Positions 36,570 through 45,232 of a DNA stretch of 64,000 bases are shown here, one piece after another. The notes below the pieces were generated by a model. That model was not told where the DNA came from. It did no database searches and saw only the letters and a program-made list of their open reading frames with translations. Source of the DNA: Scalindua sp964344685. GTDB taxonomy: Bacteria > Planctomycetota > Brocadiia > Brocadiales > Scalinduaceae. The first letter of the stretch is position 1. Every line of letters begins with the position of its first letter. A program made the translations under genes and the position numbers. The DNA lies in assembly GCA_964344685.1 (NCBI GenBank), contig CAYFOK010000001.1, forward strand, positions 372,001-436,000. The letters run 5' to 3'.

Positions 36570-36785
36570 ATGAAAATCAATAGAATTCTCCCTCATTTTT
36601 TCACAACTGAAATTCGTGATGAGGAAATAACTCAAAAATACGAAAAGTCATTTGAAGAAATTCTCCAGGAAGAGCAAGAAAAGCTTATGCGGCTGATATC
36701 AGAGGCAGAGAATACTGAAAATGTAAAACAGTTTTATCATCAATGTAATCCAAGAATGATAGATGATCTATTCGCTGACGAATAG
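36570..36785 (+). CDS. Small hypothetical protein
   Basis: 71 residues, unknown. Glu-rich helical core (EEITQKYEKSFEEILQEEQEKLMRLISEAEN), then VKQFYHQCNPRMIDDLF. AGGTAGGTAAAAGGAATC upstream offers a weak Shine-Dalgarno. Its codon pattern and isolation make it plausible as a real small gene. Confidence 0.5.
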   Translation: MKINRILPHFFTTEIRDEEITQKYEKSFEEILQEEQEKLMRLISEAENTENVKQFYHQCNPRMIDDLFADE

Positions 36786-37180
36786 ATTCCCTCAAAACTG
36801 CACAGTGCACATTTCTTTAATCCTTTGTAATTAATTTGAATTGTAATAGTACGTCGTCCCTGTTTGTATAGTAAAGTTGTAGTTTCTCTCCTTTTTCCTA
36901 AGTTGCCAGTAATAACACCTTATATAGCAGTCTTTCTAAAATAGTTGCTATACACTGGATCCATACAAATAAACCTGCATAAAATTTGCTCCTTTGTTCA
37001 GTAAGCTCAATTTCTATTCTTCATACCAATTTCGTTTTATGAAGAAGGACTTTCTCACCCGGCTGACATACCGTTAAAAGTATACTAAGTGATTAACAAT
37101 TAAATTATACTTGAAATAGGCATAAAATGGATGTATCTTTTTATGTTATCGGAATTTAACGAATTCAAATATAGGAGCAA
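36786..37180. other. Intergenic region upstream of the AsmA-like gene
   Basis: 395 AT-rich bases. I found no coding frame, RNA gene, or convincing promoter. AGGAGC at 37173-37178 at the right end is the Shine-Dalgarno of the following gene. Confidence 0.5.
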
Positions 37181-37183
37181 TTG

Positions 37184-39889
37184 TTGCGAAAATCTAAAGC
37201 TATACTGATTTTAATTATAGTTTTTTCTGTTATCGGGTGTGTCCTTATAGGTGGATATGTAACACTGAAAATTTTCACATCAGATAAAGCGATTAAAACC
37301 AAGGTCACGAGTGCATTAGAAGATTATACCGGCGGCAAGGTAAATATCGAAAATGCGCATTTTGATATTTCTAAAGGGATTACTTTAAGCAATGTCAAGT
37401 TTGAAGGAAAAGAAGCAGAAAAATTACGTATTGAAATCGAAAAGATTATTGTCAGATATGAGCCAATGGCTTTGTTAAGAGGAGAGATTCTAATCAGTAG
37501 TGTTATGATTTTTTCTCCCGAACTGTTTCTACTTAGACAAAAGGGTGCAATATGGAGTTTTATTAACGGTGTTAAGGCATATCTAGACCATGCAAATATA
37601 AAATATCCTACAGATCAGCTTAAACGTGGGGTTATTGTTAAGTCTGCTGATGTTCACTTGTATGATGAGACATTATTCAGGAGAGGTGTTTTAGATATAG
37701 AAAATCTGGATTTGTTTGGGCAGCATTTTGGAGGTTCGTTAAGGGACATAAATATTAAAGGTACCGTGCATGATGGATATTGGAAGGGGTTGGAGTTTGA
37801 AGTTGATACAAATTTTGTCTCACCTGAACTAAGGGTGGAAGCACATCTCAGGGACGAGACTATGACTGAGGAACTAATGAAGGAGTTGCCGGTAATTGGA
37901 GAGAAATTCTGGAAAGAGTACGCTCCCGAAGGGAAATTTGACTTTAATTGTACTCTCAATTTTGATAACAAGGATAACAAGGAAAAGCTGGACTATTTAT
38001 TGGTACTGGATATAACAGATGGCAAGACAACATACGTAAAATGGCCGTTCTTAGTAGAGCATGTTAACGGTAAATTAGAGTTCTCCAGAAAAGGTGTATT
38101 TTTAAGGAGCATTAGGGGGGATGTTCAGAATGAGGGAAAGCAGACTCATGGGGAAATTGATGCATTTTTTGGTGTTGGCAATTCAAGAAAAAATATCAGC
38201 CTGAGCATACCAAATTTTAATATAACAGAAACGCTCTTGAAAATGATACCTGATGTAGGAGAAAAGGTATGGGATGATTATCGCCCAGAGGGAAATATAG
38301 ACTTAACAGTAAATTACGAGAGTAATGAAGATAACTCCATTATTAATTATACGGCTAAAGCATCATGTAAAGGGGTTAAGGCGAAAAACCCTTTCGTTCC
38401 TTACAACATATCCAATATTATGGGGCTTCTCGAAATAGATGGTGAAAATGTTTATCTCAAAAACCTGAGCGGTTATCTTTTAAATGGACCCAAAACCCAC
38501 CATTCCATGATTAACGGAATGATAAATCTTAAAAATAAAGAGAAGAAAATTACGGTGTCAATCCCGAATCTGGATATGACAGAAGATATTATTAAGAGTA
38601 TTCCGAAAAATGGTGAAGCTATTTGGTCTAAATATAAACCCACGGGTCAAGTTGGTTTTATGCTCGATTATAAGGGATTTGCAGATAGCAGTAAGGACGA
38701 ATATGTTATTACCGTTGATGGTAAGGGTGATGAAGTTGTATACACTGATTTATCAATTGAAATGACAGATGTTATTGGCAGAGTTATAGTCAGCAAAGAC
38801 GAGGTTAAACTAAAGAATATGCGTGGCTATATTGTTAATGGTAATCAACTTGCCCGTACGGTCTGCGACGGTGTATATAAATTGGGAAGTAAAGACAAGA
38901 AGACGCTGTTTAATGTTTTTGATTTACAGGTGACTCAGGAATTTATGGATAAATTTCCAGAAATACTTAAAAAGGACTGGCTTAAGATAGAACCTGTTGG
39001 GTGGGCAAGTGTAATCGTCAGTGATGATGTAAACGAGAAGGAAGGAAAAGATTTGCACTCGATCATCGTTGATGGTAAGGGATGTGAGGTTAGGCTTATT
39101 AACTTCCCCATTACAATGTCAGGACTGGAAGGGCGGTTAAAAGTTGATGCAGAAAAACTGAAGAGTAGTGGATTTACAGGGGTGTACTGTGGAGGAAGGT
39201 GCAGTGGCTCTATAGAATTAGACAGGACCTCTCCAGATGGCGAATATTTTGGAAAATTCAATTTTGACAACGTATCTTTAAAAGAAGCTATGGCGAGCTT
39301 TTCAAAAGATGTTCAAAATATGACCGGGGTGTGTAATGGAAAAATTGAAATACAGGGTAAAGGCATAGACCTGGAAAATTTCACTGCCAAAGGAAAAGCT
39401 AAACTAAGAGAAGGTTTTCTTTCCGAGATACCAGTAGTATTAAGTATTTTAAAACTCTTGAATCTGTCCATACCCAAAAAGGAGCCATTTCATTCTGCTA
39501 ATGTCAAATATACAATAAAAAACAAGATAATTAATATTGAAGAATTTGAGGTATTTAGTGATTCTATAGAACTAGGTTGTGTTGGAATCGTCGGTTTTGA
39601 CGGTACAATTGATTTAACAGTGGTTGCAGGTTTAAGTGAAGAGACCTTTTCGCAGATACCGTTTGTTGGTAAATTAATGGATTACGTGGTAGGTGGTGTC
39701 AGAAAGAAACTAACAAAAGTGCAAATAACCGGTACAATCTCAAACCCCCAGAGTAAAATGATTGGGTTCAAGCCAGTGACTGATTCCTTTAAAACAATTA
39801 TTGATGTACTGGTGCGTCCTAAGGAAAACATGAATGAAAATGAGGAACAGGATATAACGGAGACGGAAAGTACAGAGTCGGACACATAA
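37184..39889 (+). CDS. AsmA/TamB-like envelope protein with four tandem repeats
   Basis: 901 residues from TTG 37184 (TTG 37181 is the alternative; AGGAGC at 37173 favours the second). One N-terminal TM anchor (ILILIIVFSVIGCVLIGGYV), then an AsmA-type start (YTGGKVNIENAHFDISKGITLSNVKFEG split in two). The central part has four repeats whose P..GE..W..Y.P.G motif falls at DNA 37889, 38249, 38603 and 38957, i.e. 118-120 residues apart. The C-terminal AsmA-2-like part has GVCNGKIEIQGKGIDLENF and GCVGIVGFDGTIDLTVVAG. Relatives bridge inner and outer membrane and carry lipids. Confidence 0.8.
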   Translation: MRKSKAILILIIVFSVIGCVLIGGYVTLKIFTSDKAIKTKVTSALEDYTGGKVNIENAHFDISKGITLSNVKFEGKEAEKLRIEIEKIIVRYEPMALLRGEILISSVMIFSPELFLLRQKGAIWSFINGVKAYLDHANIKYPTDQLKRGVIVKSADVHLYDETLFRRGVLDIENLDLFGQHFGGSLRDINIKGTVHDGYWKGLEFEVDTNFVSPELRVEAHLRDETMTEELMKELPVIGEKFWKEYAPEGKFDFNCTLNFDNKDNKEKLDYLLVLDITDGKTTYVKWPFLVEHVNGKLEFSRKGVFLRSIRGDVQNEGKQTHGEIDAFFGVGNSRKNISLSIPNFNITETLLKMIPDVGEKVWDDYRPEGNIDLTVNYESNEDNSIINYTAKASCKGVKAKNPFVPYNISNIMGLLEIDGENVYLKNLSGYLLNGPKTHHSMINGMINLKNKEKKITVSIPNLDMTEDIIKSIPKNGEAIWSKYKPTGQVGFMLDYKGFADSSKDEYVITVDGKGDEVVYTDLSIEMTDVIGRVIVSKDEVKLKNMRGYIVNGNQLARTVCDGVYKLGSKDKKTLFNVFDLQVTQEFMDKFPEILKKDWLKIEPVGWASVIVSDDVNEKEGKDLHSIIVDGKGCEVRLINFPITMSGLEGRLKVDAEKLKSSGFTGVYCGGRCSGSIELDRTSPDGEYFGKFNFDNVSLKEAMASFSKDVQNMTGVCNGKIEIQGKGIDLENFTAKGKAKLREGFLSEIPVVLSILKLLNLSIPKKEPFHSANVKYTIKNKIINIEEFEVFSDSIELGCVGIVGFDGTIDLTVVAGLSEETFSQIPFVGKLMDYVVGGVRKKLTKVQITGTISNPQSKMIGFKPVTDSFKTIIDVLVRPKENMNENEEQDITETESTESDT

Positions 39890-40048
39890 TCTTGAAGTAA
39901 TATGATTATGCAACTTTTTCTGTTGTCCAGAACAGTATAGAGCTAAAAATTTGATATGTACTAACGTGTTAATAGTGTATAATAACCAAATTTAAGCCAC
40001 TTAAGGAAGAATTAAAGCCTTTAGTTAACAAAAGGTTAAGACGTAGCC

Positions 40049-41932
40049 ATGGAACAACAAAAACAAGAACCTAGGAAACAAGAACCTGCAAAGAGGCCAT
40101 TTAACTTTCAGATATGGTATATCCTCATAGCAGCCTTTATCTTTATGAGCCTCTCTTCGTATCTGTTCAACCCTGTAGGCGAAAATATATCGTATAGCGA
40201 ATTTAAGGGCCTGGTTAGAGATGGCAGGGTTGAATCGTGCCAGATTACATCCAGTATGATAAAGGGAACTCTCAGATCAGAAGACTTGAGGTCAGGTAAA
40301 AAACAGACCTTTGTTACTGCAAGAGTTGATGATCCTGATCTCGTCAAAGAGCTTGAAGAACAGGGTGTCCAATATGCCGGAAACTATGAAAATACATGGT
40401 TGCAGCAGTTTTTATTTACATGGATTTTACCTATAGGTATTTTCTTTCTTATTTGGCGTTTTATCTTTAAAAGAATGGGTCCCACAGGCAGTATAATGTC
40501 ATTCGGAAAGAGCAAAGGAAGAGTATATGCCCAGGAAGATTTGAAGTTCTCATTTGACGATGTTGCAGGTATTGACGAAGCTAAGGAGGAACTGCAGGAA
40601 GTTGTGGAATTTCTTAAAACACCTCATAAGTTTACAAAGTTGGGAGGCAGAATTCCAAAAGGAGTACTCCTTGTTGGTGCTCCTGGAACTGGGAAAACAC
40701 TTCTGGCAAAGGCTGTTGCCGGGGAAGCTGGAGTGCCATTCTTCAGTATCAGCGGTTCCGAATTTGTTGAGATGTTTGTAGGTGTTGGTGCCTCCAGAGT
40801 AAGAGATATGTTCGGGCAGGCGGTTCAAAAGGCGCCGTGTATAATTTTTATTGACGAGCTTGATGCTATAGGGAAGACAAGAGGCGCAAACCCTGTTGGC
40901 GGACATGACGAAAGGGAACAAACACTGAATCAGCTGCTTGTGGAGATGGATGGTTTTGGCGCAAATGTTGGTGTAATAATCATGAGTGCCACTAACAGGC
41001 CAGAAACACTTGATCCTGCGCTACTCAGGCCCGGACGGTTTGATCGGCAGGTTGTTGTTGACAGGCCTGATCTGCATGGCAGAGAGGCAATATTAGTAAT
41101 TCATTCAAAAGGCGTAAAACTTAACGAAAATGTTAAGCTCAAGTCTATAGCTGCAATGACGCCCGGCTTTGTCGGGGCTGACCTGGCAAATATAATGAAT
41201 GAGGCTGCACTGCTGGCTGCCAGGCGGAACAAAGATGAAGTTGGTATGAGTGAAATCGAGGAAGCCATAGAGAGGGTTATGGCCGGGCTTGAAAAGAAGA
41301 AAAGGCTAATAAGCAAGCAGGAGAAAGAGATTGTAGCCTATCATGAATGCGGGCATGCATTAGTAGCGTCAACTTTGACCACAACGGATAAGGTGAAGAA
41401 GATATCAATTATACCAAGGGGTGTTGCCGCATTAGGCTATACCCTTCAGCTGCCTACTGAAGATAGATATTTAATGACACAAGTAGAGCTTGTAGAACGT
41501 ATATGTGTATTGCTCGGTGGTAGAATTGCAGAGGAAATAATCTTTAAGGAGGTGTCTACAGGGGCGCAGAACGACCTTGAGAAAGCATCAGAAATAGCTA
41601 GAAGAATGGTAAAATATTACGGTATGAGTGAAAAACTGGGAATTGTTACTTTCGAGCCGGAAAACAAATCTACTTTCCTGGGTTTTGGTATGAGTGCCAA
41701 CAAAGAATATAGTGAAGATACTGCGAGGGAAATAGACATAGAGGTTAAAAGGATTGTTGATGATACTTATGCAAAAACCAGAGAAATACTGGAAAGCAGA
41801 AAACCAACGCTTATTAAGCTGGCAAAAGTATTGATTGAGAAGGAGGTCATAGAGGGGGACGAGCTAAATGCATTTCTAGACAATGAAAAAAAGGGAGAAA
41901 CGAGAGATAATGGTGAAGCTGATGTTAATTAA
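40049..41932 (+). CDS. ftsH: ATP-dependent zinc metalloprotease FtsH
   Basis: 627 residues. Two TM helices flank a small periplasmic domain (residues about 20-40 and 118-140). The AAA domain has Walker A GAPGTGKT, Walker B IIFIDELDAIG, and the second-region-of-homology TNRPETLDPALLRPGRFDRQ. The M41 protease domain has HECGH zinc motif in VAYHECGHALVAS, and the third ligand Asp lies downstream in STGAQNDLEKASEIARRMV. A canonical membrane protein quality control protease. The last 50 bases overlap the start of an HtrA-like gene in another frame. Confidence 0.97.
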   Translation: MEQQKQEPRKQEPAKRPFNFQIWYILIAAFIFMSLSSYLFNPVGENISYSEFKGLVRDGRVESCQITSSMIKGTLRSEDLRSGKKQTFVTARVDDPDLVKELEEQGVQYAGNYENTWLQQFLFTWILPIGIFFLIWRFIFKRMGPTGSIMSFGKSKGRVYAQEDLKFSFDDVAGIDEAKEELQEVVEFLKTPHKFTKLGGRIPKGVLLVGAPGTGKTLLAKAVAGEAGVPFFSISGSEFVEMFVGVGASRVRDMFGQAVQKAPCIIFIDELDAIGKTRGANPVGGHDEREQTLNQLLVEMDGFGANVGVIIMSATNRPETLDPALLRPGRFDRQVVVDRPDLHGREAILVIHSKGVKLNENVKLKSIAAMTPGFVGADLANIMNEAALLAARRNKDEVGMSEIEEAIERVMAGLEKKKRLISKQEKEIVAYHECGHALVASTLTTTDKVKKISIIPRGVAALGYTLQLPTEDRYLMTQVELVERICVLLGGRIAEEIIFKEVSTGAQNDLEKASEIARRMVKYYGMSEKLGIVTFEPENKSTFLGFGMSANKEYSEDTAREIDIEVKRIVDDTYAKTREILESRKPTLIKLAKVLIEKEVIEGDELNAFLDNEKKGETRDNGEADVN

Positions 41933-43283
41933 TATACTGTCTTTACTAGGATACGGCCGGTTTTTTTCCCTGATAATTTGTATGTTTCTGCTAACCGGTT
42001 CATTTTCCAATGAAAGCCTTGCAAACAAAGTACTTTCCGATACATTCATTTCTATAGTAAAGAGTACAAAACCCTCTATTGTTAACATCCATACAACCAA
42101 GATACTGAAGAATAACACACAATATAGAAGGTTTAGAATTAAAGGGCAGGGTTCCGGTGTCATCTACAACAGGGATGGCTTCATTGTTACTAACAAACAT
42201 GTTGTAAAAGAAGCCGGTGAAATTATAGTCAGATTGTTTGATGGGAGTGAGTATAAGGCAGAAATTGTTGGAACGGATGAGAGGTCAGGTATTGCGGTGT
42301 TAAGGATAGATGCTGAGAATTTAACACCAGCGAGTTTCGGTAATTCAGATTATCTGGAATTGGGGGAAATTGTTTTAGCAATTGGTAATCCTATTAGACT
42401 GGGCCAGACGGTTACAAGCGGTATAATTAGTGCCAAAGGGACATCTAACCTGCAGATTACGGGATTTGAAGACTTTGTCCAGACAGATGCTACCATTAAT
42501 CCTGATAGTTATGGTGGTCCACTCATAAACCTGGATGGAGAAGTGGTAGGTATCAGCACTCTTCCGCCAAAACAAACAGCCGGTTACTTTGGAATAAGCC
42601 TTGCAGTTCCAATAAATGTGGTTAAAAAAGCAACAGAGGATCTGATTAAATATGGGAAGATTACCAGAGGCTGGCTAGGTGTCACCGCTCAACCTGTTAC
42701 CAGGGAATTACAGAAAGCTCTCGGGCTTAAGAACAACCTGGGCGCTCTCGTTAGTGATGTAGATCCAGGTTCATCAGCAGCAAATGCCGGCATTAAGAGT
42801 GGTGATGTGATAATCAAATATAATGGTAAAAAGATTAAAGATATCCTGCATCTTAGAAGTCTCGTAAAAGGAACCGAGATTAACAGAGAGATAGAAATGG
42901 TCGTACTAAGAGACGGTCAGGAATTGACACTGAGTACAGCTATTCTGGAAGCAGAAGAGACTAAAACGAAGAGCAAGAATGATCTGTTTCTGAACCTTGG
43001 GCTGAGTGTGCAGAATCTAACCGGCAAATTATCTATCAATTTAGGATATGAAGGCGAAAAAGGTGTAATCATAACTAACGTACAGAAGGGAAGTCCTGCA
43101 TCTAAGGCGGGATTGGCTAAGGGCGATCTCATTGTAGAAATTCAACACAAACCTGTTACAAGTAGTGATGAACTCTATCAGGCAATCTTGAAGATTCAAA
43201 ACGGAGAGGATATTTTGATATTTATTAAACGCCAGGATAAAGCATCTAAATTTATTGTTCTAAAGCAAAAGAAGGATGTTTGA
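41883..43283 (+). CDS. HtrA/DegP-like protein, catalytically inactive (pseudoprotease)
   Basis: 466 residues from ATG 41883; ATG 41910 or 41922 are alternatives. Signal/anchor helix (FFSLIICMFLLTGSFSNESLA), trypsin-like domain, then two PDZ domains (GALVSDVDPGSSAANAGIKSGDV and GVIITNVQKGSPASKAGLAKGDL). Catalytic His106 is present (TNKHVV). The Asp position is Gly136 (DERSGIAVLRI where HtrA has RSDIA), and the Ser position is Tyr210 (INPDSYGGPL where HtrA has GNSGG). Two of three triad residues are therefore gone, while the fold and PDZ domains are intact. Likely a chaperone, adaptor or decoy rather than a protease. Overlap with ftsH suggests joint expression. Confidence 0.9.
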   Translation: MKKREKREIMVKLMLINILSLLGYGRFFSLIICMFLLTGSFSNESLANKVLSDTFISIVKSTKPSIVNIHTTKILKNNTQYRRFRIKGQGSGVIYNRDGFIVTNKHVVKEAGEIIVRLFDGSEYKAEIVGTDERSGIAVLRIDAENLTPASFGNSDYLELGEIVLAIGNPIRLGQTVTSGIISAKGTSNLQITGFEDFVQTDATINPDSYGGPLINLDGEVVGISTLPPKQTAGYFGISLAVPINVVKKATEDLIKYGKITRGWLGVTAQPVTRELQKALGLKNNLGALVSDVDPGSSAANAGIKSGDVIIKYNGKKIKDILHLRSLVKGTEINREIEMVVLRDGQELTLSTAILEAEETKTKSKNDLFLNLGLSVQNLTGKLSINLGYEGEKGVIITNVQKGSPASKAGLAKGDLIVEIQHKPVTSSDELYQAILKIQNGEDILIFIKRQDKASKFIVLKQKKDV

Positions 43284-43356
43284 CTTAAGTTGGTTGTTCA
43301 TCACCATGTAGTAGCAGCAATAATACATCATTTACTTAATACACTCACAATAATTG

Positions 43357-43899
43357 ATGGAACCATCGGAAAAAAAATCACCTGATGAAGTTAAGAGAAT
43401 AGTAGAGGCTGTTTTATTTGCTGTTCAAGAGCCTATTTCTGCACGCAAGCTGAGCGATATTGTTGGTGATACTGATACTAAGGAAATTCAGGAAGTAATT
43501 CGGCGATTACGTGAAGATTACGACACGCATGATAGAGTCTTTCAGATTGAAGAAATTGCAAATGGGTTTCAATTACTCTCACGTCCTGAATACCATGAAT
43601 GGATATCCAAAACACGTAAAAAGAGTAACGAAAGTAAACTTTCGCAACAGGCCCTTGAAACTCTGGCAATCATTGCGTATAAACAACCTATAATACGTGC
43701 AGACATTGAAGCAATTCGTGGCGTTCAATCAGGCCAAATGATCAGAACACTTGTTGAAAGAGGCCTTGTAAAGATTACCGGGCGCGATGAGGTATTGGGA
43801 CGTCCGCTCCTGTATGGAACCACTACAAAGTTTCTGGATCATTTCGGCTTAAAATCAATCAAGGGCCTTCCCAAGGTGGAAGACCTGGAAATACCGTAA
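43357..43899 (+). CDS. scpB: Segregation and condensation protein B
   Basis: 180 residues. ScpB is the winged-helix kleisin-associated subunit of the SMC-ScpAB condensin. Family motifs: VEAVLFAVQEPISARKLSDIV, IEEIANGFQLLSRPEYHEWI, then SQQALETLAIIAYKQPIIRADIE and the GVQSGQMIRTLVERGLVKI to GRPLLYGTTTKFLDHFGL run. An upstream TTG at 43354 is in frame, but ATG is preferred. No scpA in the window. The gene is followed 12 bases later by the HD-GYP gene. Confidence 0.94.
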   Translation: MEPSEKKSPDEVKRIVEAVLFAVQEPISARKLSDIVGDTDTKEIQEVIRRLREDYDTHDRVFQIEEIANGFQLLSRPEYHEWISKTRKKSNESKLSQQALETLAIIAYKQPIIRADIEAIRGVQSGQMIRTLVERGLVKITGRDEVLGRPLLYGTTTKFLDHFGLKSIKGLPKVEDLEIP

Positions 43900-43911
43900 A
43901 AAAATGTAAAA

Positions 43912-45120
43912 ATGACTATTGATAACAAAAAGGCGTGGAAAGAATTAATTACGGCTCTCGCACTGGTTTTAGATCTACAAGAAGATCTGAATTATTATCA
44001 TGCCTGGAGAGTTGCAGTAATCTCTGCTTTACTTGCTGAGGAAATCTTACCGGAGCAGAAATCAGATATTTTTATTGCTGGATTGTTACATGATGTAGGT
44101 GCAATGCCGCTGCCTAATCATATGACAAGGTACCCTTCCATGAGCGAACAAGTCCTGCACCCAATTATACGTTCACATACAATAATAGGTGCACAAATTG
44201 TCAGTGACTTTCCTGGATTTGAAAAAACACCACCCCTTATCCTTGATCACCATGAATATTGGAACGGGTATGGTTATCCCAGAGCAAAGCAAGGCCAGGA
44301 GATTGAAGCTGGAGCTCAATTAATCAGGGCGGCAGACACGTTTGACATCATATTGCAAACCCATCCCGATAAGACACTTTCTGAGATTATGGAGAGTATG
44401 GAAGATCTGGCAGGCAAGGAATTCAACAAACCTGTATTTTCATCACTTAAGAGAGTTATGAATAAAAATTTGTTTCATGATCTTATTGATGCACAGGGGT
44501 TGTCTGATCTACTTTTTAAGTTGCGGGATGAAATCTCAGTAAGCGGTATTGGAGATGGAACAGATATAATGGGCACTTCGCTTGATATGTTTGGTCAGAT
44601 AATAGATTCTAAACACGCATACACTGCAGGGCATTCAAAAAGGGTTTCAAAATATAGTCTGTTAATCGCTCTAAGTATGAGCTTGCCACATGATGAGGTG
44701 ACCAGAATAAAATGGGCAGGATTGGTGCACGATATTGGGAAAGTCGCTATTCCTCCTACTATACTGGATAAGGCGTCCGAATTATCAGTGGAAGAGCATG
44801 AATTGCTGAGAAAACATACCGCTTATACTGAGGAAATTCTCGGAGAAATTACCTGTATGAAGGAATTGGTACCTATAGCTGCGGCTCATCATGAGAGATT
44901 TGATGGGAATGGTTATCATCACATGCTGAAGGGTAATGATATTCCTTTGGGTGCCAGAATATTGTCAGTTGCCGACTCCTTTGATTCTCTAACATCACTG
45001 CGCGGATATAGAGATACCAGTTTAATTCCACGAGCAATTGATGAGATAAAAAATGCTTCTCAAACTCAGTTTGATCCTGACGTGGTTGAAGCGGCAATTC
45101 CTATATTCGAAAGCTTGTAG
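43912..45120 (+). CDS. Tandem HD / HD-GYP domain phosphohydrolase
   Basis: 402 residues without TM. Two HD-GYP-like domains in tandem. The first (about 20-160) has LLHDVG with H60-D61, DHHEYW and NGYGYP, a GYP-like motif. The second (about 215-390) has GHSKRVSKYS, LVHDIGKVAIPP with H273-D274, HHERFDGNGYH where GYP is altered to GYH, then IPLGARILSVADSFDSLTS. HD-GYP enzymes hydrolyse cyclic di-GMP; both domains keep HD metal ligands, so activity is plausible. No receiver or sensor domain is present. It probably shares a transcript with scpB. Confidence 0.85.
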   Translation: MTIDNKKAWKELITALALVLDLQEDLNYYHAWRVAVISALLAEEILPEQKSDIFIAGLLHDVGAMPLPNHMTRYPSMSEQVLHPIIRSHTIIGAQIVSDFPGFEKTPPLILDHHEYWNGYGYPRAKQGQEIEAGAQLIRAADTFDIILQTHPDKTLSEIMESMEDLAGKEFNKPVFSSLKRVMNKNLFHDLIDAQGLSDLLFKLRDEISVSGIGDGTDIMGTSLDMFGQIIDSKHAYTAGHSKRVSKYSLLIALSMSLPHDEVTRIKWAGLVHDIGKVAIPPTILDKASELSVEEHELLRKHTAYTEEILGEITCMKELVPIAAAHHERFDGNGYHHMLKGNDIPLGARILSVADSFDSLTSLRGYRDTSLIPRAIDEIKNASQTQFDPDVVEAAIPIFESL

Positions 45121-45232
45121 ATTATTTATAATAGATCCGCTTCCAGGTGTTTCACTTCATTCGAACTGTCGGAAAAATTATTAAGAGAGTGATATGGTAG
45201 ATTGAGGCCGAATCCCCCTCTCCGAACACTCA

